Shown piece by piece: positions 29,001 to 36,476 of a DNA stretch of 64,000 bases. The DNA is from Cupriavidus oxalaticus. GTDB lineage: Bacteria; Pseudomonadota; Gammaproteobacteria; Burkholderiales; Burkholderiaceae. The position numbers and the translations under genes are program-made. The notes beneath the pieces were generated by a model that saw only the letters and a list, made by a program, of their open reading frames with translations, searched no databases and had not been told where the DNA came from. The first letter of the stretch is position 1. Each line of letters begins with the position of its first letter. The stretch is from the NCBI RefSeq assembly GCF_016894385.1, contig NZ_CP069811.1:2208501-2272500 (forward strand). Direction: 5' to 3'.

Positions 29001-29122
29001 GCGCGGCCAAGGTGGTATTGCGCCAGCTGTTTGAATCGCTCGGCCGGCAGGCTGGGGGCAAGCCTGCGCGCAAGCCGGGCTGGATCGCGCGTCTGCTGGC
29101 GCTCTTTGGAGTCCGTCGATGA
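26090..29122 (+). CDS. hmfA: 2-furoyl-CoA dehydrogenase molybdenum subunit fused to a CoxG-like domain (HmfA-like)
   Basis: 1010 residues of the xanthine-dehydrogenase family. Residues about 20-810 are the Ald_Xan_dh_C/MoCoBD large subunit: GRPMPRVEDAAILTGRGRYA, VRGFGGPQ near 380, and the active-site Glu loop GAKGLGEGNN near 780. The CO-dehydrogenase Cys loop is absent, so it is a hydroxylase. Residues about 845-985 form an SRPBCC/CoxG domain (GTVDLDATPAAVFAVLLDP, VVPGC, DYEAEVSGKVAAVGGRML), normally a separate protein. With the next four genes it matches hmfABCDE, where the enzyme hydroxylates 2-furoyl-CoA at C5. GGAG precedes the ATG at 26090. Confidence 0.82.
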   Translation: MKRFDAGEMTGTLETQQARPAPHLGRPMPRVEDAAILTGRGRYADDLGVRPGTLQAAILRSPHAHAELGAIDCAAALQAPGVRAVLTGADLPAWSRPFVVGVKAPMEQWALAIDRVRYVGEPVAVVVAESRALAEDALDLMRVEYRVLPPVVSIEAAVADDTSVLHPGLGSNVASDRHFRYGEPEAAFAAAPHRVALTAHYPRNTCTPIECGVVIAEHLPGDEGYQVTSNFMGPFSLHAVMAMALQVPANRLRHVAPRDSGGSFGVKQAVFPYVVLMCLASRKASAPVKWVEDRLEHLSAATSATARLSTLEAAVEADGRIVALSYDQLEDCGGYLRAPEPATFYRMHGLLTGAYAIPNLLVRNRVVLTNKTPTGLVRGFGGPQVYFALERLVQRIAVELGLDPLDVYRRNFVPADAFPYRAAAGALLDSGNYQLALSRALEAGDYGELKRRRDAARAEGRLYGIGFAAIVEPSVSNMGYITTATPAAARRKAGPKNGAIASATVSVDLLGGVVVTIASTPAGQGHMTVSAQVVADVLGIDPADVVVNVEFDTHKDAWSVAAGNYSSRFAGAVAGTVHLAATRVRDKLARIVASHLGCDPAELVFADGRIVRRGAPDTALPFARAASNAPHWSPQLLPAGEEPGLRETVFWSPPNLDAPDEQDRVNTSACYGFAFDLCGVEIDRATGRVRIDRYVTAHDAGKLLNPALADGQIRGAFAQGLGAALMEEFRYGPDGSFQSGTLADYLMPTTCEVPDPLIVHLETPSPFTPLGAKGLGEGNNMSTPPCVANAVADALGVSDIRLPLTPARVMAMIGFDDPPPSRPELAEAAREASENNKSGGKGGKALSARGTVDLDATPAAVFAVLLDPQALARVVPGCHALVPIGDNRYRADVTVGVGMIKARYEAEIALSDLEPPHRLRLAGAGLSSLGSARGAGLVELAPHGAGTRLTYDYEAEVSGKVAAVGGRMLEGAAKVVLRQLFESLGRQAGGKPARKPGWIARLLALFGVRR

Positions 29123-29934
29123 AACCTGCAGCCTTTGATTACCTGCGCGCCGAATCCGCGCAGCACGCGCTGGAAGCGCTGGCCCGTGCCGGCGAGGGTG
29201 CCCGCGTGCTGGCCGGCGGCCAGTCGCTGATGGCCGTGCTGAACATGCGGCTCGCGCAGCCGCAATTGCTGATCGACATCTCGCGCACCCCTGACCTGGA
29301 TACCGTGCGCGTGGAAGACGGCGATCTGGTGGTGGGCGCTGCCGCCACGCAGGGCAACGTGGAATGGCGCCCGTCACTGGCCGACGAGGTGCCGCTGCTC
29401 GCGCTCGCCTTCCCGCATATCTCGCATTTCCAGATCCGCAACCGCGGCACGGTGTGCGGCTCCATCGCCCACGCCGACCCCAGCGCCGAGCTGCCGCTGG
29501 TGCTCACCGCGCTCGGCGGCGAGGTGGTGCTGCGCTCGCTGCGCCGCCGCCGCGTACTGCCGGCGGCCGAGTTCTTCCGCGGCATGCTGATGACGGCGCG
29601 CGAGCCCGACGAGCTGGTGGAAGCGGTGCGCTTCCCGCTACGGCGGCCCGGCGCGCGCTATGGCTTTACGGAGTTCTCGGCCCGGCATGGCGACTTCGCG
29701 CTGGTGGCCTGCGCCGCCATCGTCACGGACGACGCCATTGCGCTGGCCGTGGGCGGCGTGGCCGACCGGCCGGTGCTGGAGACCTGGCCACGCCTGCGGG
29801 GCAAGGCGCTGGCCGAGGCGATCAACGATTTCAGCTGGAAGCTGGGCGCGCAGGACGACGCCCATGTCAGCGCGCAGTACCGCCGCCACCTGGTGCGGCA
29901 ACTGGGCATGCGCGCAATCGAGGAGGCAAGATGA
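29119..29934 (+). CDS. hmfB: 2-furoyl-CoA dehydrogenase FAD subunit (HmfB-like)
   Basis: 271 residues of the CoxM/FAD_binding_5 family. Two pyrophosphate-contacting motifs are visible: AGGQSLMAVLNMRLAQP near residue 33 and RNRGTVCGSIAHADPSAELP near 108. A C-terminal CO_deh_flav_C part follows from about 170. It starts in ATGA overlap with hmfA and ends in ATGA overlap with hmfC, as expected for subunits made in equal amounts. It passes electrons from the iron-sulphur subunit to an acceptor through FAD. Confidence 0.88.
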   Translation: MKPAAFDYLRAESAQHALEALARAGEGARVLAGGQSLMAVLNMRLAQPQLLIDISRTPDLDTVRVEDGDLVVGAAATQGNVEWRPSLADEVPLLALAFPHISHFQIRNRGTVCGSIAHADPSAELPLVLTALGGEVVLRSLRRRRVLPAAEFFRGMLMTAREPDELVEAVRFPLRRPGARYGFTEFSARHGDFALVACAAIVTDDAIALAVGGVADRPVLETWPRLRGKALAEAINDFSWKLGAQDDAHVSAQYRRHLVRQLGMRAIEEAR

Positions 29935-30503
29935 GCAAGACCCTTAATGGCGCACCTTCGGGTGCGCCGCCGGTGATGCGGCGCGACGAGCGCCACTGCA
30001 TCACCCTGACGCTGAACGGCAACGAGCGCAGCGCCTTGTGCGCGCCACGCGAGCTGCTGTCCGACTTCCTGCGCCATGAGCTCGGCGCCACCGGCACCCA
30101 CGTCGGCTGCGAGCACGGCGTCTGCGGCGCATGCACGGTGCGGGTGGACGGCGTGGCCGCGCGCTCCTGCCTGATGCTGGCGGTGCAGGCCGACGGCCGC
30201 GCCATCAATACCGTCGAGGGCCTCGCCCCGCGCGAAGGCCTGGGCGACCTGCAGGAAGCCTTCCGCCGCCACCATGCGCTGCAGTGCGGCTTCTGCACCG
30301 CGGGCATCCTGATGTCGTGTGCGGACTACCTGGAGCGCGTACCCGAGCCGACCGAGGCCCAGGTGCGCGACATGCTGTCCGGCCACCTGTGCCGCTGCAC
30401 GGGCTACACGCCGATCGTCGCCGCCGTCCTCGACGTGGCCGCCAGCCGCGCGCGCTCGCGCCGGATTGCGGCACCGGTTGCCGAGGAGTGCTGCGATGCT
30501 TGA
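29931..30503 (+). CDS. hmfC: 2-furoyl-CoA dehydrogenase 2Fe-2S subunit (HmfC-like)
   Basis: 190 residues from the ATG at 29931. The plant-type cluster site is GCEHGVCGACTVRVDG with a further Cys in RSCLM (about residues 59-84). The second cluster domain has QCGFCTAGILM and HLCRCTGY (about 120-160). This two-cluster layout is standard for CoxS-type subunits. An N-terminal 15-residue stretch precedes the fold, and the tail ends in EECCDA. It overlaps both neighbours by 4-8 bp. Confidence 0.9.
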   Translation: MSKTLNGAPSGAPPVMRRDERHCITLTLNGNERSALCAPRELLSDFLRHELGATGTHVGCEHGVCGACTVRVDGVAARSCLMLAVQADGRAINTVEGLAPREGLGDLQEAFRRHHALQCGFCTAGILMSCADYLERVPEPTEAQVRDMLSGHLCRCTGYTPIVAAVLDVAASRARSRRIAAPVAEECCDA

Positions 30504-32058
30504 CCTCGGCCGCACCTTCCTGCAAAGCGTGGAGCGCAGTCCCCACGCCCCCGCGATCGTCGACGGCGACCTGCTGCTGACCTACGAGCAATGGCTCGCG
30601 CGCATCCGCGGCGTGGCCGCCGGCTTGCTCGACCTGGGCCTGCGGCCGGGCGACCGCGTGCTCGCCATCCTGCAGAACCGCTGGGAGATGGCGACACTGC
30701 ACTGGGCCTGCCAGTTCGCCGGCCTGGTCATCGTCCCGCTGAACTGGCGCGCCAAGCCGGACGAGCTGGATTACTGCGTGCGCGACGCCGGCGTGAAGGC
30801 GCTGGTGTTCGAGCCGGTCAGCGCCGACGCCGTGCTGGACAGCGCCGCCGCGCAGGAAGTCCCCTGCATCGCGCTGGACGGCGCGCCGGGCGGCTCGCTG
30901 TCGTTCGACACCCTGCTCCGTGCCACGCCCCGCCGGGACAGCACGCAGGCTGAGTTGGCTGAGGCCGGCGACATCTCGCTCATGCTGTACACCTCCGGCA
31001 CCACCGGCAAGCCGAAAGGTGTTCCACGCCGCCACCGGCAGGAACGCGCGGCCGCGCTGGCGCATGTTGCGCAGAACCTGTACCGGCGCGGCGAACGGAC
31101 GCTGGGGGTGATGCCGCTGTACCACACCATGGGCGTGCGGTCCCTGCTGGCCATGGCGCTGGTGGACGGCCTCTTTGTCTGCGTGCGGCGCTGGAGCGCG
31201 TCGCAGGCGCTGCAGGCCATCGCCGCCCATCGCGTGAGCTGCCTCTATCTCGTGCCCACGCTCTACCACGACCTGCTGGCCGAGCCGGGTTTCGACAGCA
31301 ACGATGTGCGCACCGTCACCAAGCTCGGCTTCGCGGGCGCCGCCATGAACGATGGCCTGCTGACCCGGCTCGAGCAGGCGTTCCGCCCGGAGCTGTTCGT
31401 CAACCACTACGGCTCGTCCGAGGTCTATACCTTCAGCGTCGACCAGCACGCGGCGCGCAAACCCGGCAGTGCGGGCCGCGCCGGCCTGAACACGCGGCTG
31501 CGCGTGGCGCGGCTTGACGCGGCCTCGCCGGACGAGCTGGCCGCGCCCGGCGAGGAAGGCCAGATCATCGCCGACCTGCGCGGCGACGAGGCCTTCGAGG
31601 GCTACTGGAATCGCGACGACGCCAATGCCAAATCCCTGCGCGACGGCTGGTACTTCACCGGCGACATCGGCTACCTCGATGCCGACGGCGACCTGTTCGT
31701 GACCGGACGGGTCGACGACATGATCATCAGTGGCGGCGAGAACATCTCGCCCGCCGATATCGAATCGGTGCTGTCCCTGCACCCCGCCGTGGACGAGGTG
31801 GCGGTTGCCGGCGTCCCCGACGCCCGCTGGGGTCAGAAGGTGGTGGCCTTCGTCAAGCCGCGCGGCTGCGTCGACGCCGGCGCGCTCGACGATTACTGCC
31901 GCGGCTCCGACCTCGTCAACTTCAAACGACCGCGCGACTACGTGTTCGTCGCCGACATCCCGAAATCGCCGGTCGGCAAGATCCTGCGCCGCAAGCTGTC
32001 GGCGGGCGAATACAGCGCGCTTTCCTCTCTTCCCTACAGCGACCCCATCAAGGAGTAA
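30496..32058 (+). CDS. hmfD: Acyl-CoA synthetase, probable 2-furoyl-CoA synthetase (HmfD-like)
   Basis: 520-residue ANL-family adenylating enzyme. The P-loop is YTSGTTGKPKGV near residue 165, the A5 motif YGSSEVYTF near 307, the core Asp in FTGDIGYLDADG near 390, the hinge GRVDDMIISGGENIS, and the catalytic Lys in PKSPVGKILRRKL near 500. I start at the ATG at 30496, which overlaps hmfC by 8 bp. In the furoate pathway this step makes 2-furoyl-CoA from 2-furoate, ATP and CoA. An aromatic or other heteroaromatic acid ligase is the alternative if the cluster is not hmf. Confidence 0.82.
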   Translation: MLDLGRTFLQSVERSPHAPAIVDGDLLLTYEQWLARIRGVAAGLLDLGLRPGDRVLAILQNRWEMATLHWACQFAGLVIVPLNWRAKPDELDYCVRDAGVKALVFEPVSADAVLDSAAAQEVPCIALDGAPGGSLSFDTLLRATPRRDSTQAELAEAGDISLMLYTSGTTGKPKGVPRRHRQERAAALAHVAQNLYRRGERTLGVMPLYHTMGVRSLLAMALVDGLFVCVRRWSASQALQAIAAHRVSCLYLVPTLYHDLLAEPGFDSNDVRTVTKLGFAGAAMNDGLLTRLEQAFRPELFVNHYGSSEVYTFSVDQHAARKPGSAGRAGLNTRLRVARLDAASPDELAAPGEEGQIIADLRGDEAFEGYWNRDDANAKSLRDGWYFTGDIGYLDADGDLFVTGRVDDMIISGGENISPADIESVLSLHPAVDEVAVAGVPDARWGQKVVAFVKPRGCVDAGALDDYCRGSDLVNFKRPRDYVFVADIPKSPVGKILRRKLSAGEYSALSSLPYSDPIKE

Positions 32059-32062
32059 CGAC

Positions 32063-32878
32063 ATGACCCAGTCCTTCGCACTGACCCACCCCGACCAGCA
32101 GCGCCTGCAGGACCTCGACGGCTTTTCCGTGGAGATCGACCCGGCCCGCGAGCGGGCGGACATCATCCTGCATCGCCCGCCCTATAACGTGATCGCGATG
32201 GCGGCCCGCGACCAGTTGCGTGCGGTGTTCGAGGCGCTGGATGCCGATGACCGCGTGCGCGTCATCGTGCTGCGCGCGCAGGGCAAGCATTTTTCCAGCG
32301 GCGGCGACATCCGCGGCTTCCTGGAGGCGTCGCCGGAGCATGTGTCGAAGCTCGCGTGGAACGTGGCGGCGCCGGCGCGCTGCAGCAAGCCGGTGATCGC
32401 GGCCAACCAGGGCTACTGCTTCGGCGTGGGCTTCGAACTGTCGCTGGCGTGCGACTTCCGCATCGCCACCGCCACCACGGAATACGCACTGCCGGAGCAG
32501 AAGCTCGGCCAGATTCCGGGATCCGGCGGCTCGGCGCGGCTGCAGAAGATGGTGGGCGTGGGCCGCACCAAGGACATCGTCATGCGCTCGCGCCGCATCC
32601 CGGGGCGCCAGGCGTACGAGTGGGGCATCGCCGTGGATTGCGTCGCTGACGCCGAGCTGGAAGCCGCCACCGATGCGCTGGTCGACGAACTGCGCGCGTT
32701 CTCCCCGCTGGCGCAGCGCACCGCCAAGAAACTGCTCAACGACACCGAGGACGCACCGCTGTCGATCGCCATCGAACTCGAAGGGCACTGCTACAGCCGC
32801 CTGCGCAGCTCGGACGACTTCCGCGAGGGCGTGGAAGCGTTCCACGCGAAGCGCAATCCCGATTTCCGCGGCAGCTGA
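32063..32878 (+). CDS. hmfE: Enoyl-CoA hydratase/isomerase family protein, probable 2-oxoglutaroyl-CoA hydrolase (HmfE-like)
   Basis: 271-residue crotonase-fold protein. The oxyanion-hole segment FSSGGDIRGF is near residue 78, and NQGYCFGVGFELSLACDFRI is near 114. IPGSGGSARL holds the second catalytic region. In the hmf pathway the ring-opened product 2-oxoglutaroyl-CoA is hydrolysed to 2-oxoglutarate by the crotonase-family HmfE. The gene follows hmfD by four bases with AGGAG across the junction. Sequence alone would also allow a hydratase or isomerase; gene order decides the call. Confidence 0.82.
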   Translation: MTQSFALTHPDQQRLQDLDGFSVEIDPARERADIILHRPPYNVIAMAARDQLRAVFEALDADDRVRVIVLRAQGKHFSSGGDIRGFLEASPEHVSKLAWNVAAPARCSKPVIAANQGYCFGVGFELSLACDFRIATATTEYALPEQKLGQIPGSGGSARLQKMVGVGRTKDIVMRSRRIPGRQAYEWGIAVDCVADAELEAATDALVDELRAFSPLAQRTAKKLLNDTEDAPLSIAIELEGHCYSRLRSSDDFREGVEAFHAKRNPDFRGS

Positions 32879-33002
32879 GCGCGGGTGCGGGCGGGGCTGA
32901 CCCGCCTGCCGCGCCGGAGATACGGACGCATACGGACGCATCGACGATGCCCCTGGTGGGCATCGCGGGGAGCCGTTCATTCAAAAATATATGGAGACAA
33001 CG

Positions 33003-34352
33003 ATGGAAGTGCTGGCAAATGACAAGGTATCGCACGGTGCGATGCCGGCGGCCGCGAACAACCGGCAGGTGCTGGGCGCGGTGACGGCTTCGTGCATGGG
33101 ATGGGCGCTCGACCTGTTCGACCTGTTTATCCTGCTGTTCGTGGCGCCGGTGATCGGCAAGCTGTTCTTTCCGTCCGAGCATGCGATGCTGTCGCTGGCG
33201 GCGGTGTACGCGTCGTTCGCGGTGACGCTGCTGATGCGCCCGCTCGGCTCGGCCATCTTCGGGACCTATGCGGACCGGCACGGGCGCAAGGGGGCCATGG
33301 TGGTGGCCGTGACCGGCGTCGGCCTGTCGACGGCCGCGTTCGGGCTGCTGCCGACGGTCGCCCAGATCGGCCTGTTCGCGCCGGCGCTGTTCATCCTGCT
33401 GCGGCTGGTGCAGGGCGTGTTCGTCGGCGGCGTGGTCGCTTCGACGCATACCATCGGCACGGAATCGGTGCCGCCGTCGTGGCGCGGCGCGGTGTCCGGC
33501 CTGGTGGGCGGCGGCGGCGCGGGCATCGGCGCGTTGCTGGCGTCGATCACGTACATGGCGATGACGGCGCTGTTCCCCGGCGATGCCTTCGAAGTGTGGG
33601 GATGGCGCTGCATGTTCTTCGCCGGCATCGTCAGCTCGGTGCTGGGGCTGGTCATCTTCAATTCGCTGGAAGAGTCGCCGCTGTGGAAGCAGCTGCAGGC
33701 AGCAAAGGCCGCCAGCGGCCACGCCAAGCCGCAAGCCCATCCGCTGCGCACGCTGTTCTCGCGCGAGTATCGCGGCATCCTGCTGGTCAACATCCTGCTG
33801 ACCGTGGGCGCGGGCAGCGCCTACTACCTGACTTCCGGCTACCTCCCCACCTTTCTCAAGGTCGTGGTCAAGGCATCCCCGGGCGAGTCCTCGGCCATCC
33901 TGATGCTGAGCAGCCTCGGGGTGATCGTCGCGTCGGTGGCAGCGGGGCATTTCAGCACGCTGGTCGGCCGCAAGCGCGCCTTCCTGCTGATCGGCGCGGT
34001 CAGCCTGGTGCTGATGCCGTTGCTCTACCAATGGATGCCGGCCGCGCCAACCGCGACCCTGCGCGGCGTCTACGCGGTGGCGCTGAGCATGCTCGGGTGC
34101 GCCGGCTTCGCGCCTATCCTCATTTTCCTGAACGAGCGGTTCCCCACCAGCATCCGCGCCTCTGGCACGGGCTTGTCGTGGAACATCGGCTTCGCCATCG
34201 GCGGGATGATGCCGACGCTGGCATCGCTTGCCGCCGGCACGCCCGCCGGCCTGCCGGTGATCCTTGGTGTATTCCTCGCGGCCGTCACGCTGGTCTATCT
34301 GGTGGGGGCAGCGATCGTGCCGGAGACGCTGGGCCGTCTTGTCGAAAAGTAA
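33003..34352 (+). CDS. hmfT1: MFS transporter, metabolite:H+ symporter type (HmfT1-like)
   Basis: 449-residue inner-membrane carrier with about twelve helices. The loop 2-3 signature is YADRHGRKGAM, helix 1 carries MGWALDLFDLFILLF typical of aromatic-acid and shikimate/sialate symporters, and loop 8-9 has LVGRKRAF. The ATG at 33003 has GGAG six bases upstream; a nearer ATG at 32991 would place that GGAG inside the gene. It follows hmfE by 124 bp, the position of hmfT1 in C. basilensis, so furoate uptake is the likely role. The 60-bp hairpin repeat at 34384 ends the unit. Confidence 0.82.
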   Translation: MEVLANDKVSHGAMPAAANNRQVLGAVTASCMGWALDLFDLFILLFVAPVIGKLFFPSEHAMLSLAAVYASFAVTLLMRPLGSAIFGTYADRHGRKGAMVVAVTGVGLSTAAFGLLPTVAQIGLFAPALFILLRLVQGVFVGGVVASTHTIGTESVPPSWRGAVSGLVGGGGAGIGALLASITYMAMTALFPGDAFEVWGWRCMFFAGIVSSVLGLVIFNSLEESPLWKQLQAAKAASGHAKPQAHPLRTLFSREYRGILLVNILLTVGAGSAYYLTSGYLPTFLKVVVKASPGESSAILMLSSLGVIVASVAAGHFSTLVGRKRAFLLIGAVSLVLMPLLYQWMPAAPTATLRGVYAVALSMLGCAGFAPILIFLNERFPTSIRASGTGLSWNIGFAIGGMMPTLASLAAGTPAGLPVILGVFLAAVTLVYLVGAAIVPETLGRLVEK

Positions 34353-34383
34353 GGAGCACTGCTGGGCTGCGGGGTGGCGGCCG

Positions 34384-34443
34384 GACTTCGTTGAAGCGCC
34401 GGCCCTCACCCCCGGCCCCTCTCCCGCGGGCGGGAGAGGGGAG
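34384..34443. repeat. Dispersed 60-bp hairpin repeat, copy A
   Basis: Sixty bases matching copy B (37771-37830) with two differences. Its right half is a 12-bp perfect stem (CCCCTCTCCCGC/GCGGGAGAGGGG, 34416-34441) with a 2-nt loop. Both copies lie shortly downstream of MFS transporter stop codons in the same orientation. It resembles REP-like genomic repeats that act as terminators or mRNA-end stabilisers. Confidence 0.85.
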
Positions 34444-34484
34444 CAAACCGGCCCACAAGACCTGCAAGGTCTTAAGTCCGACAC

Positions 34485-34501
34485 ATTCCGTCTTGGACAG
34501 A
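34485..34501. promoter_or_regulatory. Second copy of the AKR/LysR operator motif
   Basis: ATTCCGTCTTGGACAGA is the reverse complement of 39467-39483 with one mismatch. It lies 153 bp upstream of the repeat-protein ATG. If it is a binding site for the LysR protein of 39528, that regulator would also act on the gene at 34654. Sequence match seen; function inferred. Confidence 0.5.
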
Positions 34502-34653
34502 CATGCCGCCCCCTGCCTAGACTCCATTCACCCCCGGGCAATGCCCCGGATTCTCAACAGTGAAACCAGGCAGTTTTTTTTGATCCGTTTATCTATCTAC
34601 CAGTAGATAGCATCACTTAAAAGCTGGCCGATCGGACTAAACAGGAGAGCATC

Positions 34654-35115
34654 ATGCAAGCAAAGACCATCCTCACGGCTATCACATTGGCCGCCGCCCT
34701 GACCGCCGGCGTGGCCCACGCAGCCGCCCGGCCGGAAACCGCCGGCAGCGCATTCCGCGTGAACACGCCTCGTGACGCCTACACCGACGGCGCCCGCATC
34801 AGCAACCGCGACGGCTATACCGATGGCGCCAGGATCACCAATCGGGATGGCTACATTGCCACCCGCAAGGTCGACCCCTACCTGGACGGTGCGCGCGGCA
34901 ATGACCGTCGCAACCCGTTCTACGACGGCGCCAACGCAGCCGATTCGCATCCCGACCTGCAAGTGGTTGCCGGACTCGACCGTACCGGTGTCTCGGCCAG
35001 TCCTGCGCGCCAGGCAGACCCGTACCTGGATGGCGCACGCGGCAACGGCCCGCGCGATCCCTACTCAGAAGGGGCTCGCGGCGCCAAGGGGTCCGGTGAG
35101 CACTTTTCGGCATAA
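34654..35115 (+). CDS. Secreted YxDGAR-repeat protein, function unknown
   Basis: 153 residues with a Sec signal peptide (ILTAITLAAALTAGVAHA, mature end near ARPET). The mature part is built of degenerate 11-12 residue units around D-x-Y-x-D-G-A-R: DAYTDGAR, DGYTDGAR, DGYIATRK, DPYLDGAR, NPFYDGAN, DPYLDGAR and DPYSEGAR. It is hydrophilic, rich in Asp, Arg and Gly, and has no Cys after the signal peptide. I know no function for it. A good Shine-Dalgarno (AGGAG) precedes the ATG. Short secreted repeat proteins like this often bind metals or envelope polymers; that is speculation. Confidence 0.75.
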   Translation: MQAKTILTAITLAAALTAGVAHAAARPETAGSAFRVNTPRDAYTDGARISNRDGYTDGARITNRDGYIATRKVDPYLDGARGNDRRNPFYDGANAADSHPDLQVVAGLDRTGVSASPARQADPYLDGARGNGPRDPYSEGARGAKGSGEHFSA

Positions 35116-35201
35116 GCGCGGGCCATCACGGGCACCCGTGCCTGATCTGGGCGGCGGCCTCGGATGCCGCCCAGCCCTGCCGGCACGACAGGTCCTGACA
35201 T

Positions 35202-35218
35202 TTGATATGAAATCAAAA
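35202..35218. promoter_or_regulatory. Palindromic operator candidate shared with the 8.3-kb site
   Basis: TTGATATGAAATCAAAA, with dyad TTTGAT-N5-ATCAAA counting 35201, is the exact reverse complement of 8335-8351. It lies 126 bp upstream of the OYE ATG at 35344. The two sites stand before a divergent LysR/dkgB pair and a second OYE gene, suggesting one LysR protein controls both. Confidence 0.6.
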
Positions 35219-35343
35219 GTATTTGACCCATACACGGCTTAATCAACAAATATAAACCGCGCAAACTGCGGTCCATCGACGAACTTCCCGAGCCCGCGGC
35301 CACTACCCCCGGTGGCCGCACCCTCCCTGATCAAGGTCCCAAA

Positions 35344-36453
35344 ATGAGTGTACTGTTCAAGCCCTTTACCATGGCCGAGCGCCAGCTCGCTAACCGGATC
35401 GCCATGGCGCCGCTGACCCGTTCCCGCAATCCGGACGGGGTTCCCAACGACCTCAACGCGCTCTACTACAGCCAGCGCGCTGACGCCGGCCTGATCGTGA
35501 CCGAAGGCACGGTGATATCGCCCAGCGCCCAGGGCTTCCTGTTCAACCCTGGCCTGTACACACCACAACAGGTCGATGGCTGGCGCAAGGTCACTGACGC
35601 CGTCCACGACAAGGGCGGCACGATCTTCACCCAGCTCTGGCATGTCGGCCGTGTGAGCCATGTTTCGATCCAGCCCGGTGGCATTCAGCCGGTCAGTGCC
35701 ACCGGCCAGACCGCGAAGAACACCAAGGCCTGGGGTTACACCGCCGACGGCACGCCGGGTGCGGTCGATGTGTCCGCGCCCCGGGCACTGACGACCGGCG
35801 AGGTCTATGGCGTGATCGCCGATTTTGCCGAGGCCGCCGCCAATGCAATGGAAGCCGGCTTCGACGGCGTCGAGCTGCATGGTGCCAATGGTTACCTGAT
35901 CGAACAGTTCCTGAACCCGACGGTGAACGATCGCACCGATGAATTCCGCGGCGACACCGTGGAAAGCCGCACCCGTTTCACCCTGGCAGCCATCGACGCG
36001 GTCGCGGCGCGGATCGGTGCGCAACGCACGGCCATCCGTTTGTCGCCCTATGGCGGCCTCGGCGACATGGCCGCCTACCCTGAGCTCGAGGCAACGTATC
36101 TCCATCTCGCCGATGAACTCTCCAGGCGCCATATCGCTTACGTCCACCTGATGGATCAGAGCACGCGCGGCAGTTCGGCCACCCCAAGCGATTTCCTGGA
36201 AAAATTCCGCAGCCGATTCACAGGCGTGCTGATCCTTGCCGGAGGCATGACGCGCGCACGCGCCGAGGACCTCATCGCCGATGGCCTGATCGACATTGCC
36301 GCATTCGGCGAGCCGTTCATTGCCAACCCCGACCTGGTCGCACGCCTCGCGAACGACTGGCCCCTGGCCATGTCCGATCGCGCGCTCCACTATGGCGGCG
36401 GCGCCGAAGGCTACACCGACTATCCCGCCTACGACGGCAAGGCCGCGGCGTAA
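35344..36453 (+). CDS. Old Yellow Enzyme family alkene reductase (second copy)
   Basis: 369-residue FMN-dependent ene-reductase of the NemA group. Signatures: NRIAMAPLTRSRN, TQLWHVGRVSH, substrate-binding HGANGYLIEQFLNP near residues 178-190, and FGEPFIANPDL near 320. The same length as the OYE at 6249 but clearly divergent in sequence. Gene order is OYE then a DHA1-type pump 23 bp later, so reduction and export of electrophiles may be coupled. The palindrome at 35202-35218 lies in its upstream region. Physiological substrate unknown. Confidence 0.9.
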   Translation: MSVLFKPFTMAERQLANRIAMAPLTRSRNPDGVPNDLNALYYSQRADAGLIVTEGTVISPSAQGFLFNPGLYTPQQVDGWRKVTDAVHDKGGTIFTQLWHVGRVSHVSIQPGGIQPVSATGQTAKNTKAWGYTADGTPGAVDVSAPRALTTGEVYGVIADFAEAAANAMEAGFDGVELHGANGYLIEQFLNPTVNDRTDEFRGDTVESRTRFTLAAIDAVAARIGAQRTAIRLSPYGGLGDMAAYPELEATYLHLADELSRRHIAYVHLMDQSTRGSSATPSDFLEKFRSRFTGVLILAGGMTRARAEDLIADGLIDIAAFGEPFIANPDLVARLANDWPLAMSDRALHYGGGAEGYTDYPAYDGKAAA

Positions 36454-36476
36454 GGAACCTGCCAGGATCTGCCAAG

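Larger units (their letters stand above)
34353..34653. other. Non-coding stretch between hmfT1 and the repeat protein
   Basis: Three hundred and one bases with no convincing gene. It holds the dispersed hairpin repeat (34384-34443), a 7-bp dyad AAGACCT-N3-AGGTCTT (34457-34473), a copy of the AKR/LysR operator (34485-34501) and an AT-rich tail. The likely promoter of the gene at 34654 is in the tail (34570-34620), and a Shine-Dalgarno AGGAG sits just before its ATG. Confidence 0.7.

Noticed and set aside
26090..30503. Aerobic CO dehydrogenase (coxLMS) with CoxG
   Set aside because: The active-site loop with the copper-binding Cys of CoxL is missing, and the following CoA ligase and crotonase genes fit furoate breakdown instead.
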